The translations under genes were made by a program, and so were the position numbers. A stretch of DNA of 64,000 nt from Sinotaia quadrata (lineage: Eukaryota > Mollusca > Gastropoda > Architaenioglossa > Viviparidae), in NCBI GenBank assembly GCA_028829895.1, contig CM054181.1:33544259-33608258 (forward strand), written 5' to 3'. Shown in pieces: positions 1 to 12,315 of this stretch (its first letter is position 1; each line of letters starts with the position of its first letter). The notes beneath the pieces were generated by a model. That model was not told where the DNA came from, searched no databases, and worked only from the letters and a program-made list of their open reading frames with translations.

Positions 1-480
1 TTGTAGTCTAGATCACAGATTTACGAAACTGATAATTTGCGTACTTTAGCTAGATTGGAAATCGTTAAAAACTCTCTTAGATTCATATGCATTCATTACG
101 TCATTCGTTTTGCTCAGACGGCCCCCATCCAATCCACGTCTTTTGGTCTATATGCATACAAATTTACTACAAAAAGAGGTTCTTAACAAAATGAAATAAG
201 ATTTAATAAATTTAACAATTAACAGCAACGATTAATTACAACACGACGTCTTAATTCTACACAGCGTTGTTCTCTCATTTTACCGTCTCTGTTAAAAGTC
301 TTAACGAGAATTCTCTTTTCTTTTATTGCCAAATAGTCACTTGATTCTGGACCCTAGTAGATATACTTAACTATACTCTTGGTCGCAAGTGGGGTTCAAC
401 TGGTTAGAACTGGTCCACATCCTTGGCTCATCGTCAGTACTGCATAGCACAACAGTCAATCGTCCACTCAATTACTGCAT
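1..480. other. AT-rich non-coding DNA
   Basis: No credible reading frame, RNA gene or tandem array is visible. The segment lies beside the E-box cluster that follows. Confidence 0.5.
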
Positions 481-1600
481 CGCTAATGTACTTGCGACGA
501 ATCGTTAACACGTGGTTAACACGAGGTACTTCTACATAGTTCACGTATGGGTCATGAAGACACCCGAGTCGGTGTACGACTCAAGAAGTACGAAGGTAGA
601 GAGGAGTAACATAAGAAGAACCCGGCTGAAACAAAGGATTTGGGCTCTGTAACTATTTGCGTCTATATTCGCAAAACCCAAGCACATGTTTCTTTGTTTA
701 AGGTTCTGAATTTAGAATCTTTGACTATCGTGTCGTTTACAATTCAAATATGGTTATATTTAAATATACATTGTGGTCCACGTGTGTGTTACATATAACG
801 TTACACGAACGTATGAATTCTCAAATATTTACAGCATTAAAAATTGGAATTCACACAAAGGATTAATTCAAAATGAAGCATGAACGCTTTACAATTTTAC
901 ACGAAAAATTATATGCAAGAACAATTTGAATTACAAAGAAGAATTCACCACGTGCACAGACATACTGGCGGCACTAGTGAATTTAAGATTTATATAAATT
1001 AAAGATAAGAAAAGTTACAATAATTTATATACAATAACTTTTAGATTTGTCCTTTTACATCGAAACACGTGCTTTGGCTAAAATAGCGCTAAGCTGCACA
1101 AAATACATACATCAATTCAATTACAAAATACAATCAATAAATGCAATAAATATTGTAAGAAGTAGACGTGTTATTGTTACCTCTTCAAAGTAGATTTTAC
1201 TGCTCTAGCGCGGGTTCATCTTCGACTCTCTTACGACTCTGGTATGGCGGCGGGACGGAGCTAATGTTAAAGCTGCCTTGTGTGTCTGCCGGTCTGTGAG
1301 TGAGTGAGTGTTTTGGCGCCTTATGATCATTTTTATGAAACTGCATTGAACGCATCACGTGACCGTTCACGTGGTATGTTGTTGATCTCGAAGGTGCTGG
1401 ACACTGGCCTAAAGTTATGCAACAATCCGACCTTGCTAGAAGCTTCTAGATACTGATGTATCACGGGTGAATTTCAACAAAGGTCCGTTCAAAAATTTAA
1501 TTTTGAAACGAGCAATTGGGTCACGAGGTCATGACACAGAATTTGTCACACATCGTCACATTGGGTTATGTTCACGTGAATTATGGGGGAGGTGAGACAC
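481..1600. promoter_or_regulatory. Possible promoter/enhancer with seven CACGTG E-boxes
   Basis: CACGTG occurs at 509, 779, 949, 1066, 1356, 1368 and 1573 (first base of each), far more densely than in most of the window. A CpG-containing patch at about 1205-1320 interrupts otherwise AT-rich DNA. A palindrome CTAGAAGCTTCTAG at 1436-1449 resembles a heat-shock-factor site with inverted GAA units. CACGTG is bound by bHLH factors of the USF/MITF/TFEB/Myc/CLOCK class. No exon could be tied to the region, so the regulated gene, if any, may lie left of the window. Regulatory function is inferred from motif density alone. Confidence 0.3.
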
Positions 1601-2587
1601 ATTTACTTAGTACTGCATATAGAATATCCAGATAGTGGTAGAAATGTTGAGAAATCAATTATTGAAACTCTGTATCATATAAAGCAGGTAGCATAGTGCC
1701 GTCAAGTTGATCTCTAATTTTGTTCACTTGTGATGGGAAGCAGTGAAGATGTTTTCTTGCCATTTGTTTCGCTATGCACAAAAAACTGTTGACAGCTTGT
1801 GCTTTCACCGATTATATAGTGCAAAGTGTCCATATTATTGAAATAAGAACACTATTTACAAGTTTCTTTGCTTCTAGATATGTTTGCTTATGCATACACG
1901 TACATAATGATCTATTGTCTCTCGACGATACGGCGTTCTCTTGTGGCCATGCGTCATTTGCCGCTTATATTGAGGTACTAGGCGCACATTTCTGCGTCAT
2001 AGCTTGACTGGTGTTTGTTGACGCATGAGTATCTTGACTGATGCTTGTTGGTACATGCGCATCATGATTGATGAGTTTGGCGCATGCCTACGAAGCAGAG
2101 AATGCCGGCACATATACAGTTTCTTTTAGGTGGGATTTTACACAGCTGATAATGAGTGACTGGTAAACTGAGGCCTCTTAACAGTTGCCTAAATTGGTGT
2201 TACGTTTGAAACTAACTGTAAATTGGCATAGGATAAGGGAAAGACAAACAAACCAAACAAACAGACAATGAGATCAAGTTGATTTAATATTTTTAACTGA
2301 CCTGATGCGAGTTAACGAGATCAGTGGAAACCAGAATACTATGTCAGCTTTGCACACAGTCCGGTCTAAAATTTGTCTATGCACAACTCAGTCTAAAATA
2401 TTACCTTGCTTGTACAGTATATTATAGAATGTAAGCTTATACACAGACCTTGTCCTTTGTTTTGTATGTGTTGTATGATGGGGAATTTTCCCTTATATTT
2501 TATATAAATTTTCATTGTTGCATTTAAATTGAACGTTATTGTAATTTGACTTTTGTGTGTGTATTGCATCATGTTGGTCCTGAAGAA
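1601..2587. other. Non-coding, no clear content
   Basis: The only long frame (1774-2007) has no recognisable domain. Around 1995-2095 there are loose copies of a phrase like 'ttgactgatg' near 'gcgcatg', possibly an old tandem duplication. Confidence 0.4.
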
Positions 2588-2945
2588 TGAGTCTTGCATG
2601 GTGGCCTTGTCTATGAACAACCTGGTCTAAACCATGGCCTTGTCTATGCACAGTCTGGTCTAAAATGTGGTTTTGTCTATGCACAGTCCGGTTTAATATG
2701 TGGTCTTATCTATGCAGTCAAGTCTAAAATGTCCAGTCCTAAGTGTGGCCTTGACTATGTACAGTCCCGTCTACAATGCAGTCTTGTCTATGTACAATCC
2801 CGTTTATAATGTGACATTATCTATTCATAGTCCGGTCTAAAATGTGGCCTTGTCTATGCACAGTACGGTCTATGATGTGGCCTTGTGCACAGTACGGTCT
2901 ATGATGTGGCCTTGTGCACAATCCGGTCTAAACAGTTTGCTTGTT
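2588..2945 (+). repeat. 33-bp minisatellite, about 10 degenerate units
   Basis: Units contain 'ggtctaaaatgtggccttg' followed by 'tctatgcacagtcc'. The 33-bp period is divisible by three, which keeps overlapping frames open and explains the repetitive small ORFs here. A partial unit also occurs near 2350-2400. Confidence 0.8.
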
Positions 2946-3401
2946 TTACTAGCCTGTACACACATATTATACAAGCGACACTTCTTATCCTACAACAACG
3001 AACATATGCAAACAAATATACAGGCAAAAGGTTTTCATCTTACTAAGACGTATATGAATAACAAATAAACTGATTAAAATTCTTCTTATCCAACTAAGTT
3101 CTGCATGAGTAAAGGGAAAGAACTCACATCAAGCGATACTCGTAAAACACGCAGTGCCAAATTTCTTTACAGTTTGAGAGGCGGTGTCTAAAATCTGCAA
3201 GATTTCCACTTATCACTTCTGAAAGAAATAGCATTTCTCGAATTTTCAGATAAACTGTTACAGTAAAAGATCTAAATGTTGGGATCTTTCCACTCCTTTT
3301 TGTTTCTTATTGCTTGTATTACTGGGATTTTGCTTTTGGGAGTAGACTTTTAAAAGAGATTTATAAACAACTAATTGGTACTAAAACCGTAAGCCATCTT
3401 G
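2946..3401. other. AT-rich non-coding DNA
   Basis: No coding, RNA or repeat signal was recognised. Confidence 0.4.
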
Positions 3402-3531
3402 TGCTGAAAGACTTTGTTAAGTGGTGTTAAAATCTCATAATTACAGCATTCCATGACGTCAGTCGTTTCTGAAAGACTTTGTTAAGTGGTGTTAAAATCT
3501 CATAATTACAGCATGCCATGACGTCAGTCGG
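3402..3531 (+). repeat. 65-bp direct duplication, each copy with a perfect CRE
   Basis: Two almost identical tandem units run from 'ctgaaagactttgttaag' to 'ccatgacgtcagtcg'. Each carries the palindromic cAMP-response element TGACGTCA, at 3454-3461 and 3519-3526. Binding of CREB/ATF in vivo cannot be told from sequence. Confidence 0.85.
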
Positions 3532-4120
3532 TTCTGACATCTCCACTTCGAGATGCGAAGTGAGTTCTGAAGAGGTTAAACGTCTTTATTTTATTTCTCA
3601 TAATTATATCTTGCATTATAATCATCACAGGTCAATTGCTTATTTGTTGCATACCATCTCTTACGGAGCATTGTTTAGTGCAGTTATTATAGTTATCAGA
3701 CTAAATCATTTCTGACTGAAATGTACAGTATTTGTTGTATACACGAAGAGTTAGTGTCTGTTGCTGTGAGTTTGGGAGCGTGTTTGAAACAAGCGTCATG
3801 TGGTTGGGCCACAGACCAGGCTTCTCGATCTGTAATTGGCTGCATTTTCAGCTAAGACACAAAAAGACAACTCTCAAAGCATCTTTTTTTACATGTACGA
3901 AACATGGTAGTGTTTCCTTTGTGACATTGTTTGTTGTAGCCGTACATTGATAAATTCAATTTTTTTTATGTTTCTCTTTTAAATTACAATTATTTGTTAC
4001 ATATTTTCCGTTAGCATTTGGATTGGTTTGCTGTTGAAATGCATTTGTTCGTTTTCTTGTATATTAAGACTTTATGAATATTTCTATTAAAGAGATTAGA
4101 TTTTTGTAAATAACATTAAA
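3532..4120. other. AT-rich non-coding DNA
   Basis: Two short frames (3518-3715 and 3732-3950) show no family features. No other signal was seen. Confidence 0.4.
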
Positions 4121-4490
4121 CGATTTACCAAGTCTCTACATCAATTATTAATAGTATGCCTCTTTTCACAACTTCTGTTTGACTGTCGGTTGCTTTGAGT
4201 AGTGGAGCGAGTTTTCCAGGGAGTTTATTCAGATAGCCTTTTAAATCAGATGTTATGTTACCCAAGGCTCCTATCACTACATGTATCACTTCTGCTTTAC
4301 ATTCCACAGTCTCTGAAATTCTAATCTGAGGTCTAGGTATTTTTCTATTTTTTCTCTTTCTTTTGTTTTTATGTTTCTATCACTTGGAACAGCGACATCA
4401 ATGATTGTTACTGTTCTGTTGGACTTATTGAGAACTACAATGTCTGGTCTTTGTGCAGGAATCACCCGATCTGTTCTTATCTCGAAGTCC
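4121..4490 (-). mobile_element. LINE 3' end, decayed (restriction-like endonuclease type)
   Basis: Read on the minus strand, 4486 to 4125 encodes the C-terminal end of a LINE protein. The segment has RPD, then about 12 residues, then IID followed by VAVPSD, matching the RPD...D core of the restriction-like endonuclease of R2/R4/NeSL/CRE-type LINEs. Next comes a charged region, then VIHVVIGALG, which is typical of the end of this LINE protein. A one-base frameshift lies near 4310, where the frame moves from '...FQRLW' to 'KAEVIHVV'. The upstream part is cut off by the tandem repeat at 4496. A second, more decayed copy lies at 24550-25215. It is a dead fragment; assignment to an RLE-type LINE rests on the motif spacing. 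Confidence 0.7.
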
Positions 4491-4495
4491 CACAG

Positions 4496-4624
4496 TACAT
4501 TTTAGGAGGAAACGCTCAAAACGGGATACATTTTCGGAGGAAGCTCAAACTCTGGATACATTTTAGGAGGAAACGCTCAAAACGGGATACATTTTCGGGG
4601 GAAACGCTCAAATACGGGATACTT
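4496..4624 (+). repeat. 31-bp minisatellite, 4 units
   Basis: Units read 'tacattttaggaggaaacg' then 'ctcaaaacggga', with alternating 'ttttagg' and 'ttttcgg' variants. The array truncates the LINE fragment beside it. Confidence 0.8.
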
Positions 4625-6151
4625 TCTTTAAGGTAAAATATTGCTCACGCATAAATACATTTTAGGGGATATTTTTTTTAAGTAAAAAAAAAGATTGACA
4701 CATGTGTGATTCTTTTCAGGTAGAGGAGATGCGGTGAATATCTTTAGAGACTTTAAGGAGCTGACACTGACTTCAAGGATCACACAGCAAGCCAGCACGA
4801 AGGTGTTGCGTCAGGAAATATGCCCTTGTTAACCGTAAACTATCAAGCAGACATTTCTGGCTGGAACTGCGTGAGAATGATTGTATCCACAACTTTCCCG
4901 ACCTTACCAAAATGTATGTCAACGTCGGTGTTATTTATATATTCTCTGGAATTTTGTGGCCAGCTTCCTGTTTTGTCAGTCCCGTCACTCCTAAAATACC
5001 GTAAGTTAGGGAGAGTCTTACAGGACATGTATTTGAGCATCCTATGTTTAGCTAAGACTTGGAAGAAACTTGTTTTCTTGTAATCCAAATGTGATCAATG
5101 TTTACACGGAGAAAAAATATAAACTATGTTGGGACGATAGTAATGTGCTGTGTGGTTGCTGGTATTATTCAGTGCATTCCAACGAGCTTTCTTCTGCGAA
5201 TCGTAGTGAGACCATTTTGTGTTTAAACCTTGGTGAGATCTACACATAATTTGAGCAGTTACTACTACTAAATTGTTCCGGCATTGTTCGAGTTACTGTA
5301 ACGGAGTTTCGTGTGGATTAGACCCCAGACGTCTCATGTCTCAATGAGAGACAGAGACTGCTCCCTGTGGTCTGAACGAGAGAACATCCTGCTGTCCTGC
5401 TTCATCTATTCTAGCATAGCAGACAAAAGCAATTATGTCAGTATTAGATCGGGCTGGGTGCATCTAACATTCTATTAGGTATGGGTTTGACCCATATATT
5501 AACTTTCTTTTAAGAAGAGTCGTTCAGCAGAGGGTTATATCATATGACTAGAGTAGCTAAGATGTTCCATAAATGATTAAGACATTCAACCTACTGTTAA
5601 ATAAGGCGTCCTTAAGAGAGAACATAAAGTTTTGTGCTATGCGTCTATCATATCATGTACATCGTTTGCAACTGTATTTTTTGTTCTTTTGATTTTAATT
5701 TGCTCTTTTAAAAGGAACATATAGTATTCACAAGCCCTACAATTCAAAAGCCTCGTTTGAGAGAAGATGAGCCAAAGATGTCTGATTTATTATAATGAAC
5801 GTTACTAATCCTTTTAAAATAAACGTGCAAAACAGTGCATTGGCTTCAAAAATAAATGGAAGAGGAGATAAATGAGACCACATTAGTTCATCAGGATTAT
5901 ATTGGTATATATCACATGACAGTGGATTTTAGGATCACGTGACGTATAGCAAGGGGAACTAACAACGACACATTTAACTGGTCTCTGGCAGTTGAATGTA
6001 TAATCAACTTATTGCAATGAAAATAGTCAAATTGTAAAGTAGCAACTTAGGAGTTCCTAACTCACAATGTTGCCTTCAAAATTATTATTTTTTATTTTTT
6101 ATAAAGAAATAGTCAACATATTTTGAATGTTTAAGTATTCAGATTTTAACG
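4625..6151. other. Non-coding; one unrecognised 87-codon frame
   Basis: A splice-acceptor-like tract ending at the AG of 4718-4719 precedes a stretch of more balanced composition. A frame at 4820-5083 (+, 87 codons) is mirrored by one of similar length on the other strand, and neither has recognisable motifs. It could be part of an untranslated exon or a chance frame. A lone CACGTG lies at 5936-5941. Confidence 0.3.
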
Positions 6152-6183
6152 TATATATATATATAGTCATTTTCTTATATATA

Positions 6184-6254
<71 letters not shown>
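6152..6254. repeat. (TA)n and (TG)n microsatellite
   Basis: A short TA run at about 6152-6166 is followed by an almost pure TG run from about 6190 to 6254. The cysteine/valine-rich frames here are repeat artefacts. Confidence 0.95.
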
Positions 6255-6257
<3 letters not shown>

Positions 6258-6440
6258 CAGTAAGACTTCATATTCATATTTATGTCATATGTGTGTATAC
6301 AAGTTCTCTCTATATTTTATCTTCACATTTCACATTTATTTATGTGTGTGTACACAGTCAATCTTCTCTATATATTTTATCTTCACATTTCACATTTATG
6401 TTATGTGTACACATATTTATGTCATATAAAGTGCGCACAG
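6255..6440 (+). repeat. About 70-bp tandem duplication
   Basis: Two copies of a unit contain 'ctatattttatcttcacat' and 'ttcacatttat', with partial third-copy flanks containing 'atttatgtcatat'. Confidence 0.6.
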
Positions 6441-6482
6441 TCAGTTTCCAGCATTTAATTTTTGCATTTCTATGTTTGGTAA

Positions 6483-7533
6483 TGTTTCGGAGTAAATTTG
6501 TCTCTCCCTATTTTAAAATGTAATTGTTATATAAAATTATTAAATTGTCAGAGTAACCCGACCTTGGGCACTCCTTATGATGGTATTTTTGAAAGTGTCT
6601 GAGAAGGATTGAGATGGAGTAAACGCTCAAGGCAATAATATTCTTGGATTTGCTGGCGTAATGCAACCCAGTGAGTAGTTTTTATTATCCAATGGTCATG
6701 ATTTACGAGATCGAGACCAGCCAATGGGCTGAGATTAAAAAGTTTATTTGCTGTAGAGAAGTCTACTGTCTAATCACTCGTATTTGAAAGGTAACTGGAA
6801 AGTCTACTTGCTCACACCAAGCTAACGGCTGACTTTCAAAACCGTACTTTTTCGTTAGCTAGGTGTGAGCAAGTAGCCTTTCCAGTTGCCTTTCACATCC
6901 GAATGACTCATGGGAGCTGACAGAATTGAACTGAACTATAAATTGTGACATTGTGGCAAATTGTGTGAAGGACTGTTAAGACCAACTGAATCAGGTTATG
7001 TAAATACTATTATTACTTATCTCTAATAACTCCATTTCTGTCCTCTGATAAGACTATCCTGTGATTTGTATTATCTGTATAGTGGAATTGTATTTAGAAT
7101 AGACTGTGTAATTATAAAATTATCCAAACGTGTGTTCATGGAAATATTGATATCAATAATATATTTCATTGCATTTGTCATATGTATATTTCATTATTGA
7201 TTTCATAAATTTATTGTTAAATTTTCTTACCTTCTTATGCATATTTATAATCTTATGTTGGAAAAGAAAGTGGGTGGATTAAAGTCGGATTTGTCTTCTT
7301 CTTTAGTAAGAAGTTTCCACCTATGGGACATTGTGTGATGGTGAATGTTTATCTTCAATGGTGTGGAGGAGCGGAGACGTTTTCAGCGCCCGCATATCTA
7401 CCAAGTGAGAGACTAGTGGTGTCTGTTGGAGGATCATTAATAAAATAAATTAAGATTCTAATCACTTGTAATAGTTCTGAAAGATTAATAAATAATAATA
7501 TTCATTTTCGTTAACTAAGTGACGTTGCTGTCA
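6483..7533 (+). mobile_element. Solo LTR, copy A (internally deleted)
   Basis: This copy shares long stretches with seven others in the window. It starts 'TGTTTCGGAGTAAATTTG' and ends at 'GTTGCTGTCA', so it has TG...CA ends. The 5 bp before it (GGTAA, 6478-6482) recur immediately after it (7534-7538), fitting an LTR-retrotransposon target duplication. It is about 500 bp shorter than the copy at 58811, with the middle missing and a foldback insert at 6773-6906. No internal retrotransposon genes are next to it, so it is read as a recombined solo LTR. Because the full copies end GTCACA, the exact right boundary here is less certain. Confidence 0.65.
6773..6906. repeat. Foldback (hairpin) insert inside LTR copy A
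   Basis: The arm at about 6773-6827 ('ctacttgctcacacc' and flanks) pairs with the reverse complement of 6852-6906 ('ggtgtgagcaagtag' and flanks) over roughly 55 bases with only a few mismatches. The loop is about 24 bases. Other LTR copies lack it, so it looks like a small foldback or MITE-like insertion. No clear target duplication was identified. Confidence 0.75.
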
Positions 7534-7538
7534 GGTAA

Positions 7539-8765
7539 TTTCTAGATTGGAAACTGCACTCTTTCGTATACATGTGTACGTGAACGTCACGAAGTGGGAA
7601 TTTAATTCTTTCTAAATTATAAATATTAATTGATAAGCCATAATCATTAATTGAATGACGGAAAACATAAGGCTTATATGACACTTGAAACTTGGGAATT
7701 ATATGAACGTGAAATTGTTCAGTGTTCTGTGGCCAGTCTTGGTACATGAACGGAAAGAATACTTCCAATGGGACGAATAAATGGTTCGATGACAGTATCG
7801 GTTGGCTGAAAGAGTGGCATTAATATGTCATCTTACTGATGGGTTGCGTTGTTAACAATCAACCGGAAGAGCAGTGAAGCTTGAACATGAAACTATTATC
7901 GCTAAGCGATAAAGATCGGGCAGCCGCGTGTGCAGATGCCTGTCAAAGATGGAAGGAGAGGAGGATGAATTTGCTACACTGGATTGTTTAATGGGCTGTG
8001 TGGCGAGATTGTATAGGAGGTGCTGCAGTCGACATTACACATGTGAAATTAAAATCTTTACTCTGTGCAAAGCTGAAATAAGAGTAAAATGCAGACAAAA
8101 TTTGAAGTAGAAAATTGAAATCTCTACTTTGAAGATAGAACTTAGTGGCTGTGAGGGCGTGAAATTGATAATTTGACACTGTACGTTTCCTAATGAACTG
8201 TATGCATAAACAGATTCAACTATATAAGTTGTATTTTAAATGTTTCTTTTTAATTTCATACATAGGTAAACAGTAATTAAGAAACGCATATATACAGAGA
8301 AGTTCCTTTTAGGAGGTTTTTATATTATCAAAGAAAACGTGTATCATAACAGTCGACTTAGGATGCGGTCAGTTTTTCTATCGAGTTCACGTCACAGTCA
8401 GTCCAACCAGTCTACCCCCAGGAGAAGGCTATCACCGGGTGCATGTTGGACCAGTGGCTAGACCATGTGACTCTACATGTGTTGTGTGTTAAATTTAAAG
8501 AATCATCACAAACACCTACATTGGCGACTCAGTGTAAAAAAAAAAAATCCGAACTCAGTGAATGATTAATTTCCAGAATTCTAGGGTTTAAAATATAACA
8601 CGGTACCAGAGTATCATGACAATTCTATTGTTAAGTCACAGTCATCTATGATGAAAACATTGTGAAAATTTCATACATATTTTGTTAATTGTTTTATGAT
8701 TTAATTTTAATTGTTAAATACTCCCTCGTATTATTGTTAGAGTGTACTTAGTTATGATCATAGTG
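7539..8765. other. AT-rich non-coding DNA
   Basis: Short frames on both strands have no recognisable features. There are no tRNA-like or array structures. Confidence 0.4.
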
Positions 8766-9566
8766 TAGTGTCATATTGTTTATTTCATCGTCATAGTAAT
8801 GTAACAGTCTGTATTGTTTATTTCTGTCGTCATAGTAATGTAACAGTCTGTATTGTTTATTTCTGTCGTCATAGTAATGTAACAGTCTGTATTGTTTATT
8901 TCTGTCGTCATAGTAATGTAACAGTCTGTATTGTTTATTTCATCGTCATAGTAATGTAACAGTCTGTATTGTTTATTTCTATCGTCATAGTAATGTAACA
9001 GTCTGTATTGTTTATTTATGTCGTCATAGTAATGTAACAGTGTGTATTGTTTATTTCTGTCGTCATAGTAATGTAACAGTGTGTATTGTTTATTTCATCG
9101 TCATAGTAATGTAAGAGTGTGTATTGTTTATTTCATCGTCATAGTAATGTAACAGTGTGTATTGTTTATTTCTGTCGTCATAGTAATGTAACAGTGTGTA
9201 TTGTTTATTTCTGTCGTCATAGTAATGTAACAGTGTGTATTGTTTATTTCTGTCGTCATAGTAATGTAACAGTCTGTATTGTTTATTTCTGTCGTCATAG
9301 TAATGTAACAGTCTGTATTGTTTATTTCTGTCGTCATAGTAATGTAACAGTCTGTATTGTTTATTTCATCGTCATAGTAATGTAACAGTCTGTATTGTTT
9401 ATTTCTGTCGTCATAGTAATGTAACAGTGTGTATTGTTTATTTCTGTCGTCATAGTAATGTAACAGTCTGTATTGTTTATTTCATCGTCATAGTAATGTA
9501 ACAGTCTGTATTGTTTATTTCTGTCGTCATAGTAATGTAACAGTGTGTATTGTTTATTTCTGTCGC
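8766..9566 (+). repeat. 39-bp minisatellite, about 20 units
   Basis: The unit combines 'gtcgtcatagtaatgtaaca' and 'gtctgtattgtttatttct'. Variants differ at 'gtctg'/'gtgtg', and some units have 'catcg' for 'ctgtcg', which shortens them by one base. The triplet-compatible period keeps a 13-residue repeat frame open on both strands; this is not a gene. Confidence 0.95.
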
Positions 9567-9954
9567 AGTGCTTACCACACGGCGGAGGGGAGGGGGTAAG
9601 CGATGAGTGAAAATAACCACACCAAATACCAAACCGTTGTCCCAATAATAATCCGGAGTCGATTACCTATTTCAGGATGTATAAATGGATTGTATATTGA
9701 ATTAAAGTACAGATAGCTGCATAAATACAGTTCACTCCAGGTAATCGACTGTGTCTGTGCGTGTGGTATGCGCTTGTGCCCACTCTCTCTAGTTGTTCAT
9801 TATGCATTTAAAAAAATAAATAATTAACGCTCTACTTATTTCTACTTAGGTTCCGTGTGATATTAATGTTTACTTTGTATTCTATTCATTAACGCTCTAA
9901 TTACTTCTTTTTAAGTGCCGTGTAACTTTTGTTTTGTGTTTCACAGCGAATATA
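9567..9954. other. Non-coding spacer
   Basis: A short GC-richer patch follows the array ('cggcggaggggaggggg'). Nothing else was recognised. Confidence 0.4.
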
Positions 9955-10655
9955 TTGCTTGCATGCTCATTTCTATTTGTTTGTATGCTCGTTTCTATTT
10001 GTTTGTTTGCTCGTTTCTATTTCTTTGTGTGCTCATTTCTATTTGTTTGTTTGCTCGTTTCTATTTCTTTGTGTGCTCATTTCTATTTGTCTGTATGCTC
10101 ATTTCTATTTGTTTGTTTGTTCATTTCTATTTCTTTGTGTGCTCATTTCTATTTGTCTGTATGCTCATTTCTATTTGTTTGTTTGCTCATTTCTATTTGT
10201 TTGTGTGCTCGTTTCTATTTGTTTGTTTGCTCGTTTCTATTTGTTTGTATTACCGTTTTCATTTGTTTTTATGCTCCATTTCCATTTGTTTGTATGCTCA
10301 TTTCCATTTGTTTGTATTACCGTTTTCATTTGTTTTTTATGCTCATTTCCATTTGTTTGTATGTTGATTTCAATTTTTTTTGTATTACCGTTTTCATTTG
10401 TTTTTATTCTTGTTTCTATTTGTTTGCAAGCTCACATCCAATTGTTTGTAGCTAGATTTAATTTGTATGTTCATTTCCATTTGTTCGTAGTTAGTTTGTA
10501 TTTAAATCCTAATTTTCATTTGTTTCTTTGCACATTTCTATTTGTTTGCATGCTCATTTCTATTTGTTTGCATGCTCATTTCTATTTGTTTGCATGCTCA
10601 TTTCTATTTGTTTGCATGCTTATTTCCATTTGTTTGTATGTTCGCTTCCAATCGA
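9955..10655 (+). repeat. 22-bp minisatellite, about 31 units
   Basis: The unit is close to 'gctcatttctatttgtttgt' plus two bases. Purity is high to about 10250 and again at 10525-10640, with a degenerate middle. Three units make 66 bp, so long Phe/Leu/Cys-rich frames appear in all three forward phases. They are artefacts. Confidence 0.95.
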
Positions 10656-11222
10656 TATGACCCACGTACGTGCCGATTTTTCCGTATGGTTTGTTAGCGG
10701 AAGCAGGTGTTTTCAGTTCCATAGTCAGGCAGATTGGACAATTTTTGTGCTACTTGCCAAGAGGGTATAGGCAGCGGCAAAATGTTGACACTGATGTAGT
10801 GAGGTTTGAGGGTAATGATCTTGCTGCAGATGTTGACTGCAATCGGAACGTCTCCACAAGGTGATCATGTCTTTTCTCTCCACTGTTATAGAGCACGATT
10901 TCATTTGGATGGTCTGAAAGCATCTTTCTAGACTGAGAGCCTATCGTCACAAACATGAATTCCTTCGTTTTCCTCGTCAAGTTGCGGCCTTGGAATGAAA
11001 CACATTTATATTGTGAGAAGATAATTAAATATCAAATTTGAAAAAAAAATATTTAGAAGACATCATACGTACTCCAAAGAATTTTTTCTTTCTTTGTTTA
11101 ATTGCAAGATGGAAGAGTGTAACTAGATGCTTTACCTATGTTATGTTGGACTATTATACATCTAGCGGCCCTACCCATGTCCAGACCCACTAAATTGTAC
11201 CACTTAGAGGGATAGAACATAG
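10656..11222. other. Non-coding or unrecognised
   Basis: The segment is slightly GC-richer, with a minus frame at 10750-10980 (76 codons) and an overlapping plus frame. Neither shows a known motif. It could hold an exon, but no convincing splice pair was found. Confidence 0.3.
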
Positions 11223-12315
11223 TGTGGCGGAGTAAATTTGCCTATCCCCATTTCTATACTTAAGAATTATACCTTTGTTGCCAATGTCAAAGTGACAAGG
11301 CCTTGGACACTGCTTATGATGATATTTTTGGAGTAAACAACTCAGGTGGAGAATATGCTAGAAACTTGCTGATGAGTATTTTTTATTATCCAATGGTTGT
11401 GATTTATGAGAACGAGACAACCGATGAACTGAGATTAAATGTTTACCTGCTGTGGAAGGTATTGTCTGATTACTTTAATTTGAAGTGACAAAGAAGTCCG
11501 GTCATGAAAGGTGACTGATAGCTTAATGGTGAATTAAATGACTGATTCAGAGAGAATGGACTTTAAAATATTTCGTGCATTTTTGCTATTGATATGTTAT
11601 GTTTGCCGTTTTACACAGAGATGTATTATGTGACTAGACTATTATTTCTACAAATTGTAAACTATGATGCTTGTATGTAGTATGCTAAACACTTGACATT
11701 ATTTCTAGTGAACACACTTATAAAATATTTATGCTGTGTTTATTATGCTGTACGCATGCATCAGGCTAATAAATACTGTTGCAGGAAACTGTAAGTTTGA
11801 GACTTGAATTTAAGAAAGAATGGACTTAGAGATGAATAAATTGGAAACATGGCTTTTGTTCACTGATTATATTTTTACAGGGAAGAAGCAACCTTTTGAT
11901 TTTACTAGATTTCCCCGTTTACTGATTTATAAACTACTACGACAGTGGTAGGTTGGAGAAGTCTCCACACCCAGTGTGTAAGGATACACTGCACTCTGTT
12001 AAAGTATGATGGCAAAGTATGCTTGACTACATGTGGAAATTCTGGTATAAGGAAGTTACTGGAATTTGTTATATTGTTTTTCTGCTTGAGGGAGTTAATA
12101 TGGTGAAGGAGTGCCCATATTAGTCTGGAGAGAACAGTGGGTGACATAACATTCTAAAGATGCTAGAGAACATATAGAAGTGGCAATTCTATTATGACAA
12201 TAAACTTGTAAATTTATTATGAAAGCTTGAATATTGCGGTAACATCTAGACAAGGCATTGTACAAACTATTATCAATTTAATCTCTATAATTCCGTTTCT
12301 GGAATTTCTATTATT
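11223..12315 (+). mobile_element. Solo LTR, copy B (right end missing)
   Basis: It begins 'TGTGGCGGAGTAAATTTG', the family start, and follows the other copies to about 12315, where similarity stops before the GTCACA end. The family phrase 'gaacgagac', an AATAAA at about 11768 and the 'ctgttgcaggaaactgtaag' block are present. Confidence 0.7.

Noticed and set aside
8766..9645. 13-residue repeat protein on both strands
   Set aside because: The 39-bp period keeps both strands open; no start, splice or composition evidence for a gene.
9915..10770. 243-codon Phe/Leu/Cys-rich frame resembling a membrane protein
   Set aside because: It is a 22-bp minisatellite open in all three forward phases, with no non-repeat domain.
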